A stretch of 64,000 nucleotides of DNA from Tetragonia tetragonoides (Eukaryota > Streptophyta > Magnoliopsida > Caryophyllales > Aizoaceae): NCBI GenBank assembly GCA_038025085.1, contig CM076139.1:17997307-18061306 (forward strand), written 5' to 3'. Shown here in pieces: positions 1 through 21,630 of the stretch. Position numbers and translations under genes: made by a program. The first letter of the stretch is position 1, and the number at the start of each line of letters is the position of its first letter. A model generated the notes under the pieces. The model saw only the letters and a list, made by a program, of their open reading frames with translations, had not been told where the DNA came from and did not search any database.

Positions 1-1028
1 AGGTGAAAAAAACCATTTCAATTTCAGTTGTTTTCCAAGTGAAAAGAACGTGCTCATAGTAAGCCATTAGCGAAATTCTCGTAACTCAAAGAATTTGAAT
101 AATCCTCCTTCAAAAACTCTCTTATGAGACGGGTTCATGTACGAGATATCACTTTCGATGTAAGGTAGTACTCTAGTACTTTTTTGTTCACATGTATCAA
201 GTCTCATACACGAGGTTGCCTCAAAGTGAGTTTTCATGATCCTCTTTTTGCTACGAGTATTTATTTCTTTTGTATATATAAGTAAAATAAATAAAACTAT
301 TTTAATATATTAAATTGTAATTGTAACCTAAGAAAATAAGATAAAACTAGCAGGTTTATTGCTAAGTGAGTCATAAACAAGCAAAAAGATTGGACATTGC
401 ATGCTTCACTTGCTTATGAGCTCGACTTGATTAAACGAGCTAGCTTGAGCCAAGATTGAACACACAATTCATATATGAACCAATTTTGAACCGATTTTAG
501 AGCTCAATTAAAAACATACAGGACTCAAATTTGACCAAACTAAACCAAACCAAACTAAACTAAACCAAACCAAACTAAATCAAACAATACAATTTCCGAA
601 CCAAACAGGACCTAAGTTGAATGAACTTTTTGTTATTTGGTTAAGTTGAATGAACTTAAACATGACTAACATGAGCAAGGAGACACTCTAGTATAGTAGG
701 TACTTAGGTAGTTCAGTAGTTGTAGATGTGCCAGTTGTGCCCAGCTCGCCTATCTCGCCAAAAGAAATAACAAAATAAGAAAATGAAAACATCATTAGCA
801 ATAATTATCTCGTTCTCCTTGAAAGTTGGAGTACTGAACGTACGTGCGTGGTTGGTGTGGTTTAGTTGGCAAACTTGAGGGTGGTGACACCTGACACGCA
901 TGAGCAAACGAGCTTGAACGTGTCCGACATGTAATGGGCCCGTTATACTCAAACCTTGTACTAATACATAAACTGGTCGGCCGGTTTAACTTGGTAGAAG
1001 CCTAGAATCAGTGTAAGCTGCTATTCCT

Positions 1029-1068
<40 letters not shown>
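1..1068. other. Upstream intergenic DNA, probably the displaced reductase promoter region
   Basis: I recognise no gene here. The short open frames have no family resemblance. Around 535-600 there is a low-complexity run built from AAACC and AAACT units. The stretch ends in a GA microsatellite (about 1031-1068) into which the copia element at 1069-6729 inserted. The GA-rich leader resumes at 6730 just before the reductase ATG, so this region was presumably the promoter and 5' leader of that reductase before the 5.7-kb insertion separated them. That last step is inference. Confidence 0.5.
1031..1068. repeat. GA microsatellite, copia insertion target
   Basis: About 38 bp of almost pure GA dinucleotides. 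Its last five bases (1064-1068, GAGAG) are repeated at 6730-6734 directly after the 3' LTR, which marks them as the target-site duplication of the element between. Confidence 0.9.
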
Positions 1069-1864
1069 TGTTGGAGTATCCCTCCTACATGGAGGAAGAA
1101 CCCAATTAATTTGGGATATATTTGCTTACCATATGGGTTATCCATATGATGTTTAAGTGAAGGGCAATTTCGTATATTCACTCACAAGTGGATTCCCTTA
1201 TAAGCCAAAAGGTTAGAAGGGCTGAGTGCAAGAGAGAGAAAGCCTAGACACTCAAAAAATTCAGGAGAAAAGTCTAGAAGAGAAGAGGAGAGAGAGAAGA
1301 GGAGCCACCCACGAATTTTGGTGCTGGCAGCCCAGAAATCCGCCCCGATCGACGACCAAACGAACTCCGATCGTCGCGAGATTTTAGCACGTTGTTCCTG
1401 ACATCCCCCTCTTCAAATCCAACGGTCAGAATTTCATTTGGAGCTCTCTAACTCAGTTTTCTAAATTCAGCTCTTATTTTATACGAAATTGTATTTCCAC
1501 TCTTTTGGGTGATGATTTGGGAGACTTGTTGTGCCAAGGTTGATCCTTGATGATTGTGAATACCTCTAGTTGATCTAGGGAAGAATTATTGTTGTACCCA
1601 CTTGTTAATTTGTTGATTAGTGGAGGTTTTGGCACCGTTTGTTAACGGTCCCGTGGTTTTTTCCCCACATCGGGGTTTCCACGTAAATCTTTGCGTCTCC
1701 TTGTTTATTTACTGTTTTTGGGCTGATTTATAGTTCCATTTGCTGCTGTCATTTTGGTTCAATATTGTTTGGTTGCTTGAATTGGTTATTGCTCATCTTT
1801 GCATCACAACCGGGGAAAAAGTCTTTGTTGCTTCCGCTTGTGTATTTGTGTGCTTTCCCCAACA
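1069..1864 (+). repeat. 5' LTR of the intact copia element
   Basis: 796 bp, TGTTGG...CCAACA, repeated at 5934-6729. A possible TATA box (CCTTATAAGCC) lies at 1197-1206, about 130 bp into the repeat. Transcription would then start near 1230 and run into the primer-binding site and gag-pol. Confidence 0.96.
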
Positions 1865-1867
1865 TAG

Positions 1868-1880
1868 TGGTATCAGAGCT
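1868..1880 (+). promoter_or_regulatory. Primer-binding site (initiator tRNA-Met)
   Basis: TGGTATCAGAGCT, three bases after the 5' LTR. This is the usual plant copia site that pairs with the 3' end of initiator methionine tRNA to prime minus-strand synthesis. Confidence 0.93.
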
Positions 1881-1918
1881 TTGGTTAGAGTCATTGTGAA
1901 TTTGTTGTGTTGTTAAAG

Positions 1919-4900
1919 ATGGATGAAAAATCTGGTGTGCACGGAATGATTAGTTTGAATTCTGGAAATTACTCCGTGTGGAAAACTAAAATGGAGGATA
2001 TCCTTTATGTGAAGGATTTGTATGAACCAATTTTAAATGCAACCATACCAACTGGTGTTGTTGAAAGTGAGTGGAAAATATTGAACCGTAAAGCCGTTGG
2101 AACAATTAGACAATTTGTTGATATGAGTGTCCTCCAACATATTGCCAATGACACGAATGCTTATACTCTTTGGAAGAAACTTGAGACCATGTATGAAAGG
2201 AAGAATGCCTTGAGTAAAGCGTCATTGATTAGAAAACTTGTGAAACTGGAATATAAAGATGGTGATAGCATAGTAGTTCACTTGAATGAATTTCAAAGTT
2301 TGATTAACAAGTTGTCTGCAATGAAGATGAATTTAGATGATGAGCTGCAGGCATTGCTACTACTTTGCTCATTGCCAGAAAGCTGGGACACTCTATTTGT
2401 ATCACTTAGCAACTCCGCACCAGAGGGCACGCTGACAATGGAAATTGTCAAAGCTAGTTTGTTGAATGAAGAAACTAGAAGGAAGGAAATGAGTTCCTCC
2501 ACACAACCAGAGGCTAATGTGACACAAGAATCAAGCAGGGGAAGAAGTAAGACTCGATATCCCCAGCATAGAGACAAGTCCAGGGGGAGATCAAAATCAA
2601 AGGGTAAGATCATTTGCCACTATTGTGATAAGCCAGGCCACATTCAAAAACATTGCAGGAAAATGAAGAGAGACAAGTCCAGAGAAAGGAAAGAAAAGGG
2701 TGAGACATTCGGGCAACAACAAGAAGAGAAAGATAACAACACCACTGCAATTGCAACAAGTGATGAATTATTTTTTATTGGTGACCATTGCCTAAATCTA
2801 GATAGTGATGATTGTACTTGGGTGATTGACACGGGTGCTTCGTTTCATCTAACCTCGCACCAAGATTACTTCTCATCTTACACCAGCGGTGACTTTGGCT
2901 ATGTAAAGATGGGGAATGATGGCTCATCCAAGATTGTAGGCATGGGTACAGTGTGTTTGGAGACATCCACAGGTTGCAGTTTGGTGTTGAGAGATGTCCG
3001 ACATGTTCCAGACATTCGGCTGAATTTGATATCTCCTGGGTTGCTCGATGATGCTGGTTACTCCAGCAACTTTGGTGGTGGAAAGTGCAAGCTTATCAAA
3101 GGAAGTTTGATTGTGGCTCGTGGGAGCAAGCAGAGATCCTTGTATGTGATGCAAGCTAAGTTGTGCAAAGGAGAAGTACACGCAGTTGATGATTCCTCCA
3201 GCGAGTTATGGCACAAGAGACTTGGTCACATGAGTGAAAGAGGTATGCAAATGCTTGCTAAGAAGCAACTCCTTCCTGATGTTCAAGGTATGTCCTTGAA
3301 ACCCTGTGTTGATTGTTTAGCTGGAAAACAACATAGGGCAGCATTTCATACTCGTCCCCCATCTAGAAGAAAACATGCATTAGATCTTGTTCACACTGAT
3401 GTATGTTCTATGGATACTAAGTCACATAGCGGTGCACTTTATTTTGTTACTTTTATTGATGATTATTCTAGAAAACTGTGGGCTTTTGTGTTGAAAACCA
3501 AAGACCAGGTACTACAGTTTTTCAAGCAGTTCCAGGCCAGAGTTGAGAGAGAAACAGGCCGGAAGCTCAAGTGTGTTAGAGCTGACAATGGTGGAGAGTA
3601 CAGGGGTCCATTTGAAGAGTATTGCAAAGTACAGGGCATCAGGCTTGAGAAGACAGTTCCCAAGACACCTCAGCTGAATGGACTTGCAGAGAGAATGAAC
3701 AGAACAATTGAAGAAAGAATTCGATGTATGCTCTCTCATGCGAAGCTGCCTAGGATTTTTTGGGCCGAGGCAATGTTTACAGCAGTGTACCTCATCAACC
3801 GGTCACCTTCAGTTCCTCTTAATGGAGATGTTCCGCAGAGAGTATGGACTGGTAAAGAGGTATCATTCAGCCACCTGAGAGTCTTTGGGTGCCTTGCATA
3901 TGTTCATATTCCCAGAGATGAGAGGTCCAAGCTTGATAGCAAGACAAAGCCATGCATCTTCCTAGGGTACTCAGAGGATGAGTTTGGGTACAGATTGTGG
4001 AATCCAGTTAGCAGGAAAGTGATTAGAAGCAGAGATGTAGTGTTCTTTGAAGACAAAACCTTTGCAGATTGTGAGAAGAAGAAACAACCAGAGCCTTCTC
4101 CTAGTGACAGCGCCAACTCAGATCCAATATTTCCTGAAGTAACTCCTAGAGTTCAAGGGGGAGAACAACAGGAAGATGGCAATGATGATCATAACAGTGA
4201 TGATGGTGATGATGTTCAGCCACCACCAGATCATACACATGAAGAAGAACCCCATGTACAACCAGAACCACAGTTGAGAAGATCCACCAGAGAGAGACAG
4301 CCTACCTCTAAATATCCAGCAGATGAGTATGTGTTGATGACCGACGGGGGAGAACCTGAAAGCTATGAGGAGGCTATGTCACATGAGCACTGCAAGGAGT
4401 GGTATAATGCCATGCAAGATGAGATGAAATCCTTGCATGAGAACCACACATATGACTTAGTGGAGTTGTCTAAGGGCAAGAGAGCACTCAAGAACAAATG
4501 GGTGTACAGACTGAAAACTGGAGAAGATGGTTCACCACCTAGGTACAAGGCACGTTTGGTGGTGAAAGGCTCAGGTCAAAAGAAAGGCATAGACTTTGAA
4601 GAGATTTTCTCTCCAGTTGTAAAGATGTCTTCTGTTAGAGTTGTTCTTGGCTTAGCTGCTAGCATGGATTTGGAGTTGGAACAACTTGATGTGAAGACTG
4701 CTTTCCTCCATGGTGACTTAGAGGAGGAAATCTACATGGAGCAACCAGAAGGTTTCCAAGAGAAGGGAAGTGAGAAGCTTGTATGCCGTTTGAAAAAGAG
4801 TTTATATGGCTTGAAACAAGCACCTCGACAATGGTACAAGAAGTTTGAGTCTTTCATGAAAGACCACAGTTTCCACAAGACACATGCAGATTCATGTGTG

Positions 4901-5917
4901 TTTGTGAAGCATTACGCCGGAGGTGATTTTCTCATTCTCTTACTTTATGTGGATGACATGTTGATTGTTGGACAGGATAAGGAGAAGATTGCCAACCTGA
5001 AGAGTGCCTTGAGCAAGTCCTTTGCAATGAAGGACCTTGGCCCTGCAAAGCAAATTTTGGGCATGCGTATCTCTCGTGATAGGAAGAACAAGAAGATATG
5101 GCTATCACAAGAGAGTTACATCCAGAAGCTGCTAGAGAGGTTCAAGATGGACAAAGCTAAACCCGTGAGCTCGCCACTTGCAGGTCACATGAAGCTAAGC
5201 TCCAGCCAGTGTCCTACAAGTGAGAATGACAAGAAAGAGATGATGACGGTGCCTTATGCATCCGCCGTGGGGAGTTTGATGTATGCCATGGTATGCACTA
5301 GGCCAGACATTGCACATGCCATTGGGGTTGTTAGCAGGTTCATGTCTAATCCTGGTAAGGAGCATTGGGCAGCAGTAAAGTGGATCATGCGGTATCTCAG
5401 AGGTACTTCTAGAGTGTGTTTATGCTTTGGTCCCGGACAACCTGTGTTAGATGGCTACACAGATGCTGATTTGTCAGGTGATATTGATGCTAGTAAGTCT
5501 ACCTCCGGATACTTGATGACAATTGCAGGGGGAGCTGTTTCATGGCAATCAAAATTGCAAAAGTGTGTTGCTCTGTCTACCACAGAATCTGAGTATATGG
5601 CAGCGGTTGAAGCTGGCAAGGAGTTTATTTGGATGAGAGATTTTCTAGAGGAGTTGGGTTTGAAACAAGACAAGTACCCTCTTTATTGTGATAGTCAAAG
5701 TGCCATCCACCTTGCCAAGAATGCAGCCTACCATTCCCGAACCAAACACATACGGAGGAGGTATCATTGGATTCGAGAAGCGGTAGAAGACAAGTCATTT
5801 GAGCTTGTGAAGATTCACACCGATCTCAACGGATCGGACATGTTGACGAAGGCCTTGCCTAAGGAGAAACTTCTTGTTTGTAGAAAGATTGCGGGCTTGG
5901 TCGAGCCCCCCATGTAG
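1919..5917 (+). CDS. Copia gag-pol polyprotein
   Basis: One unbroken frame of 1332 residues encodes everything the element needs for reverse transcription and integration. Order from the N-terminus: a gag region (about 1-200); a CCHC zinc knuckle at 233-246 (CHYCDKPGHIQKHC) after an Arg/Lys/Ser-rich stretch; an aspartic protease with DTGA at 304; a GAG-pre-integrase HRLGH-type motif near 425; an integrase with the DDE triad at D494, D556 and E591; a polymerase with YVDD at 1010-1013; and an RNase H domain to the C-terminus, with a D...E...D pattern and the common copia ending DMLTKALP. I chose the ATG at 1919. The frame is open a few codons further upstream but has no earlier ATG. No frameshift or internal stop is seen, and the length is normal for the family. 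Confidence 0.96.
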   Translation: MDEKSGVHGMISLNSGNYSVWKTKMEDILYVKDLYEPILNATIPTGVVESEWKILNRKAVGTIRQFVDMSVLQHIANDTNAYTLWKKLETMYERKNALSKASLIRKLVKLEYKDGDSIVVHLNEFQSLINKLSAMKMNLDDELQALLLLCSLPESWDTLFVSLSNSAPEGTLTMEIVKASLLNEETRRKEMSSSTQPEANVTQESSRGRSKTRYPQHRDKSRGRSKSKGKIICHYCDKPGHIQKHCRKMKRDKSRERKEKGETFGQQQEEKDNNTTAIATSDELFFIGDHCLNLDSDDCTWVIDTGASFHLTSHQDYFSSYTSGDFGYVKMGNDGSSKIVGMGTVCLETSTGCSLVLRDVRHVPDIRLNLISPGLLDDAGYSSNFGGGKCKLIKGSLIVARGSKQRSLYVMQAKLCKGEVHAVDDSSSELWHKRLGHMSERGMQMLAKKQLLPDVQGMSLKPCVDCLAGKQHRAAFHTRPPSRRKHALDLVHTDVCSMDTKSHSGALYFVTFIDDYSRKLWAFVLKTKDQVLQFFKQFQARVERETGRKLKCVRADNGGEYRGPFEEYCKVQGIRLEKTVPKTPQLNGLAERMNRTIEERIRCMLSHAKLPRIFWAEAMFTAVYLINRSPSVPLNGDVPQRVWTGKEVSFSHLRVFGCLAYVHIPRDERSKLDSKTKPCIFLGYSEDEFGYRLWNPVSRKVIRSRDVVFFEDKTFADCEKKKQPEPSPSDSANSDPIFPEVTPRVQGGEQQEDGNDDHNSDDGDDVQPPPDHTHEEEPHVQPEPQLRRSTRERQPTSKYPADEYVLMTDGGEPESYEEAMSHEHCKEWYNAMQDEMKSLHENHTYDLVELSKGKRALKNKWVYRLKTGEDGSPPRYKARLVVKGSGQKKGIDFEEIFSPVVKMSSVRVVLGLAASMDLELEQLDVKTAFLHGDLEEEIYMEQPEGFQEKGSEKLVCRLKKSLYGLKQAPRQWYKKFESFMKDHSFHKTHADSCVFVKHYAGGDFLILLLYVDDMLIVGQDKEKIANLKSALSKSFAMKDLGPAKQILGMRISRDRKNKKIWLSQESYIQKLLERFKMDKAKPVSSPLAGHMKLSSSQCPTSENDKKEMMTVPYASAVGSLMYAMVCTRPDIAHAIGVVSRFMSNPGKEHWAAVKWIMRYLRGTSRVCLCFGPGQPVLDGYTDADLSGDIDASKSTSGYLMTIAGGAVSWQSKLQKCVALSTTESEYMAAVEAGKEFIWMRDFLEELGLKQDKYPLYCDSQSAIHLAKNAAYHSRTKHIRRRYHWIREAVEDKSFELVKIHTDLNGSDMLTKALPKEKLLVCRKIAGLVEPPM

Positions 5918-5919
5918 GA

Positions 5920-5933
5920 GTGAGGGGGAGATT
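5920..5933 (+). promoter_or_regulatory. Polypurine tract
   Basis: A purine-rich run (GTGAGGGGGAGATT) directly before the 3' LTR. This is the expected plus-strand primer site of an LTR retrotransposon. Confidence 0.85.
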
Positions 5934-6729
5934 TGTTGGAGTATCCCTCCTACATGGAGGAAGAACCCAATTAATTTGGGATATATTTGCTTACCATATG
6001 GGTTATCCATATGATGTTTAAGTGAAGGGCAATTTCGTATATTCACTCACAAGTGGATTCCCTTATAAGCCAAAAGGTTAGAAGGGCTGAGTGCAAGAGA
6101 GAGAAAGCCTAGACACTCAAAAAATTCAGGAGAAAAGTCTAGAAGAGAAGAGGAGAGAGAGAAGAGGAGCCACCCACGAATTTTGGTGCTGGCAGCCCAG
6201 AAATCCGCCCCGATCGACGACCAAACGAACTCCGATCGTCGCGAGATTTTAGCACGTTGTTCCTGACATCCCCCTCTTCAAATCCAACGGTCAGAATTTC
6301 ATTTGGAGCTCTCTAACTCAGTTTTCTAAATTCAGCTCTTATTTTATACGAAATTGTATTTCCACTCTTTTGGGTGATGATTTGGGAGACTTGTTGTGCC
6401 AAGGTTGATCCTTGATGATTGTGAATACCTCTAGTTGATCTAGGGAAGAATTATTGTTGTACCCACTTGTTAATTTGTTGATTAGTGGAGGTTTTGGCAC
6501 CGTTTGTTAACGGTCCCGTGGTTTTTTCCCCACATCGGGGTTTCCACGTAAATCTTTGCGTCTCCTTGTTTATTTACTGTTTTTGGGCTGATTTATAGTT
6601 CCATTTGCTGCTGTCATTTTGGTTCAATATTGTTTGGTTGCTTGAATTGGTTATTGCTCATCTTTGCATCACAACCGGGGAAAAAGTCTTTGTTGCTTCC
6701 GCTTGTGTATTTGTGTGCTTTCCCCAACA
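5934..6729 (+). repeat. 3' LTR of the intact copia element, adjoining the reductase leader
   Basis: 796 bp, read as identical to the 5' LTR. The TATA-like CTTATAAGCC recurs at about 6062-6071, so outward transcription could read into the reductase ATG at 6768. Such a leader would contain upstream ATGs (for example 6377 and 6415), which may reduce translation. The last part of the LTR is open in the reductase frame but has no in-frame ATG, so no N-terminal fusion is expected. Confidence 0.95.
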
Positions 6730-6767
6730 GAGAGGAGAGAGAAAGAGAGCATTATCAAGTATCAAGA

Positions 6768-17856
<11,089 letters not shown>

Positions 17857-18723
17857 GAGATCATAATAGTGTTCATCCATATAGAAGAGCTCTGTACACA
17901 TGTAGTTGAATAATGTACATCCATGCTATGTTGTTAATGGTGGTTTGTGACTAAGGTAAAATGGTTCGAATGCTCTATTACCTCATTTAGAAGCTCATAA
18001 GTTATTTTCATTTACATACGAGCAATGGGAATCAAAGAATAGAAATGGTGAAACTATACTATATACACCATTATTTAACTAGTAACACAGGTTAAACCAT
18101 TTAGGTAAATAGAATTAACTAAATGTAGATATGCATTTCCAATTGCATAAGATTGTACGTACGAAACGTTGTTGATAATTAATTTCCTCCACTGATGGCA
18201 GAAATATATAGAACCCGAAAAATGATAACTTTTTTTTTTGAAGGGATTTTGCAGATAATAGATCGGCTCTCTAAAAATTGAAATTTCGCTTCCCTTTCTT
18301 CCTTCCTTCTCTGTGGCTGTCGTTTCCATCCTTTTCTTTCTTGTTTCCCTTCATATGCTGGGCAAATTAGGCAATGCCATATATGATCATTATGGATTGT
18401 TCTTAATTTGGCTGTCAATTTAATTGATTTTCTAGAAGTCTGGACCGTGACCGTGATCACTGATTAACCAACATCATTGAAGCGATGTCGTATATAACAA
18501 AAATATTATGTAACATAAACTGGCTGCATTGGAATGACTTGAAAGAACTAAGGTTCAAATTCCAAACAAAAAACGATGCGACATTTGGCCTGGATGAGTA
18601 ACAAAAATAAAAAGGTGCCCATAAATCCTTAATAAGTAATTTAGATGAAAAATACTTGTCTACAATAACAAAGTGCACAAAGCAGAACAAAATTCGTTTC
18701 AACACTAGATCCCTAACTAGCAC
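17857..18723. other. Convergent 3' intergenic region
   Basis: Lies between the stop codons of the reductase (plus) and ribosomal protein gene (minus). No coding family recognised. It presumably holds both 3' UTRs and polyadenylation signals. Confidence 0.5.
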
Positions 18724-21400
18724 TTAAGCCGCCTGTGCCTTCTTGGACTTGCTTGTAGCCAACTGAGACTCGGGCTGAAAAACAAAAACCAACTCAAGTA
18801 AGTAGGTGCAAAGAACAAAAGTGTAATCAATCAAAATCAAGATCCCTGGTTTACGGGTCACGCCCAAAAATATCCCTATTTTCACATACAGTAATTAAGG
18901 AAAGAAAAACTACCTCTTTCCTGACGGCCTCCTCCTTTTCAGACAAAATCAACTCGATGTGGCAGGGGTGAGACATGTAGGCTGCCAGTCAAAATATACT
19001 CTCAGAATAAGAATTACATAAGCTACTCAGATAATCAGTACTGAAAACAATGAAAGGAAATAACATACGATTGATTCGCCCATGAGCCCGGTAAGTCCGA
19101 CGTCTTTGCTTCTGAGCCTGGTTTACTTGGACGTGAGAGACATACAGAGAATCAACATCCAAACCTTTCATCTGCCAAGTGGATAACTTGATTAGTACAT
19201 GAACAAAGATATCAACACAAATGTGTGATTAATTAAGACAGTAAGCAAAAGACATACCTCAGCATTGCTCTCTGCATTCTTCAGCAAATCAAGGATGAAT
19301 TTTGCAGACTTCACAGGCCACCGCCCCTGACCGTTGGAGTGAATGGCTTTCACCTGAGCAGTTCTTCCAACACCACGACAAAAACGGCGGAAAGGGATGG
19401 CCTGCTTGTGAGCCAGAACATCCTCTAAATACCTCTTTGCCTTGCCCAAAGGCATCTTCCTGATGGAAAACGCTGTCTCCCTTGTGTTCTGTAAGGGTAA
19501 GAAGAAACACTAATTAAACACTGACCCCACCTTAAACTACACATTCCACCTGCAGCAAACTCTTTTACATATCTGAAGCATAGCAAGTCAGAAACAAAAC
19601 TAGGAATGGAAGGACAATAAACAATTTTGAAATCCCAATAACGTCTTACAAACTAAAGAACATGCACATATACAAAAATAAATGACATGAAGTGAGTGTT
19701 GTATTGAGACCAAGAATAGGCCAATGCTGAGTGCATACCAAAACCGATAACAATCCAGATGTGAGGATGAGGAGAAAAGAATGAAATAATCACTGAAACA
19801 CACTAAAAAACTGATTCTAGGTTCACACAATATGACATGCATGTTTTATCATTTACTGAGCCTTCAGTCCTTCAGCCACTAAACAAAACAAGAGGTTCAC
19901 CAGATAATGATGCATTTTCGTTTTCCTGAAGTTTACGAAAGTCAAGTTTCTCTTAAATGCAACACAGGTATGCTGCTCTTTTCATCACGTTCCAATCCTT
20001 GCAAAATAAAACAAATCATAGAAAAACAATACTTTGAAGAAAACCCCATTTCCAATACATACCCTTAATTACTTGTTGGTGATGGAGAGTGTAACATCAA
20101 TTTACTTCCTACATTTGAAACATCTAACATTGAAAACAACATTCCTGAAGTCTACAAGGGGCCCATCCTTAAGCCAATATAGGTTTTACCATCAAGCAAA
20201 CAAGAATCTCCTTTCCATCTTCAAGTGAGGTAAATGCATGTTCAGCAGTTCTCATGCAACCCAAACCATTTACCTTAGAATACGCAACATAATTTGATAC
20301 TTACTACAACTAATCTCCCTCCTTCCTTCATCACATTTCAATACTGTAATTGGTACATGTAAATTTTCAAAAGAACTCACCACCCTCAATTACCCTTGTT
20401 AGTGAACTGAACAAGCAGATACACTGATTCACACAACCAATGAGAAATGAATTCAAAAACAATTCAAGGCTACTGCTTTGATTACATGGGGGTTCATAAA
20501 TGAAATGTAACAACTCCAGTACTTCACCCGAGAACATGAAACATGATAGGACTGAAGTTTACGAGAGACACATTTACAATAAGGCAATAGGCCACTCACT
20601 GCTTTTTATCAGGCTGTGCAACACACTTGATAAAAAAGCTGCCATCAAGTTGTGAAACATACCAGTCAAGCAAATACAAAACTATCTAATCTAATTAACA
20701 CCAATACTTGGTTCAAATACACATTCATAGGAACTCATGCTACCTTCAGTTAACCTACTTAGCGAAACTAACAAGAACTATCTCACTTAACAGGCAGTGA
20801 CAAAAACAATGTAAAACAAGAAATGGTAGAGATATGGGATTTGATGTTAAACACATAGAAAGAGAGCGATGAGAGAGAAAATACCTTGAAATGCACTCTG
20901 AGGTCCGAGCCCCTTGCCTTGCAAGCTGCAGAACAATATCAAAGAAATGAATCAGGAATAACAAACCACAGAAAATCATGAACAGCAAAACACGAACCAA
21001 ATTAAAGATATGCTTTTTGATTTCTCACTCCACATAAAGATCAAAGGCACAAAACAAAACTTATCCTAGTTGACAATCGAAATTCTCAAGGAAAGTCAGT
21101 CATGATCCAAAAACCAATTAAATTAAACTCTGAAGCATTGTTACAATCAACGAAACTCAAACTAAATGCAAATCAACAATAGAACACAAGGAAAGTTGCG
21201 ATAATGAGATGAACAAACACATACATTTGGTAGGGTTATCGGGTTCTCTGGAGTACTTCACCTGAAAAACACGAAAAATGATAATTTTAGCATACAAATC
21301 GCATAATAATAATCATAATGTAAGCAAATTAAGGAATCAATGAAATAAGAGAATGAAGATTCACTGCGAAGAGAAGAAGAAGAAGAAGAAAATTCACCAT
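18724..21400 (-). CDS. RPL17: 60S ribosomal protein L17 (uL22)
   Basis: Component of the large cytosolic ribosomal subunit, bordering the peptide exit tunnel. Seven coding exons on the minus strand: 21398-21400, 21225-21261, 20885-20925, 19258-19488, 19069-19171, 18914-18981, 18724-18774. They join without a break into 177 residues, the normal plant length. Recognisable blocks: [13 protein letters not shown] at the start, [37 protein letters not shown], and [20 protein letters not shown], with a C-terminal Lys/Ala tail. All introns have GT-AG ends. The first coding exon is only the ATG, because the next two bases start the intron. The 1.4-kb intron 3 (19489-20884) holds no gene I can see. The protein looks intact and functional. 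Confidence 0.96.
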
Positions 21401-21630
21401 TTTTAGGGTTTTGAGAGGAAAGGCTGCTTCTCTCTCTCTCTCTCTGGTCAGAAAGAAAAGAATAGATGAGGGGAGTGAGAAAAACCCTAGACAGCTTATA
21501 CAAAGGAGGGTTATTTTGATGTGTCGCCTTACACCGTGGAGCGCTCTACACCGTGGGCCTGGGCTGAAGTGTTGGTTGAATCTCTCTCTCGCTGTTTCCG
21601 TTTTGGGTCGGACTTAATAACTGGGCCGAA
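21401..21630 (-). promoter_or_regulatory. RPL17 leader and promoter with telo-boxes and site II motifs
   Basis: Reading toward the gene: TGGGCC/TGGGCT site II motifs at 21554-21560, 21560-21565 and 21622-21627; a telo-box (AAACCCTAG on the plus strand) at 21482-21490; a CT/GA-rich leader near 21428-21448; and a second telo-box (AAAACCCTAAAA on the minus strand) at about 21402-21413, beside the ATG. Telo-box plus site II is the known signature of plant ribosomal protein promoters tied to cell growth. Their function here is inferred. Confidence 0.75.

Larger units (their letters stand above)
1069..6729 (+). mobile_element. Intact Ty1/copia LTR retrotransposon
   Basis: A complete 5661-bp element. 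It has a 5' LTR (1069-1864), a primer-binding site complementary to initiator tRNA-Met (from 1868), one uninterrupted gag-pol frame (1919-5917), a purine tract (about 5920-5933) and a 3' LTR (5934-6729). Both LTRs are 796 bp, begin TGTTGG and end CCAACA, and I saw no difference between them on reading. A 5-bp duplication, GAGAG, flanks the element (1064-1068 and 6730-6734). Integrase lies before reverse transcriptase, which defines copia rather than gypsy order. The protein looks closest to the Tork/Tnt1 group, but I hold that assignment loosely. Identical LTRs and an unbroken frame imply a very recent insertion that may still be competent. It lies 38 bp upstream of the ATG of the reductase gene. 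Confidence 0.97.

Noticed and set aside
6630..6767. Open frame extending upstream of the reductase ATG into the LTR, suggesting an LTR-reductase fusion protein
   Set aside because: The frame is open but has no in-frame ATG before 6768, so the fusion would need a non-standard start.
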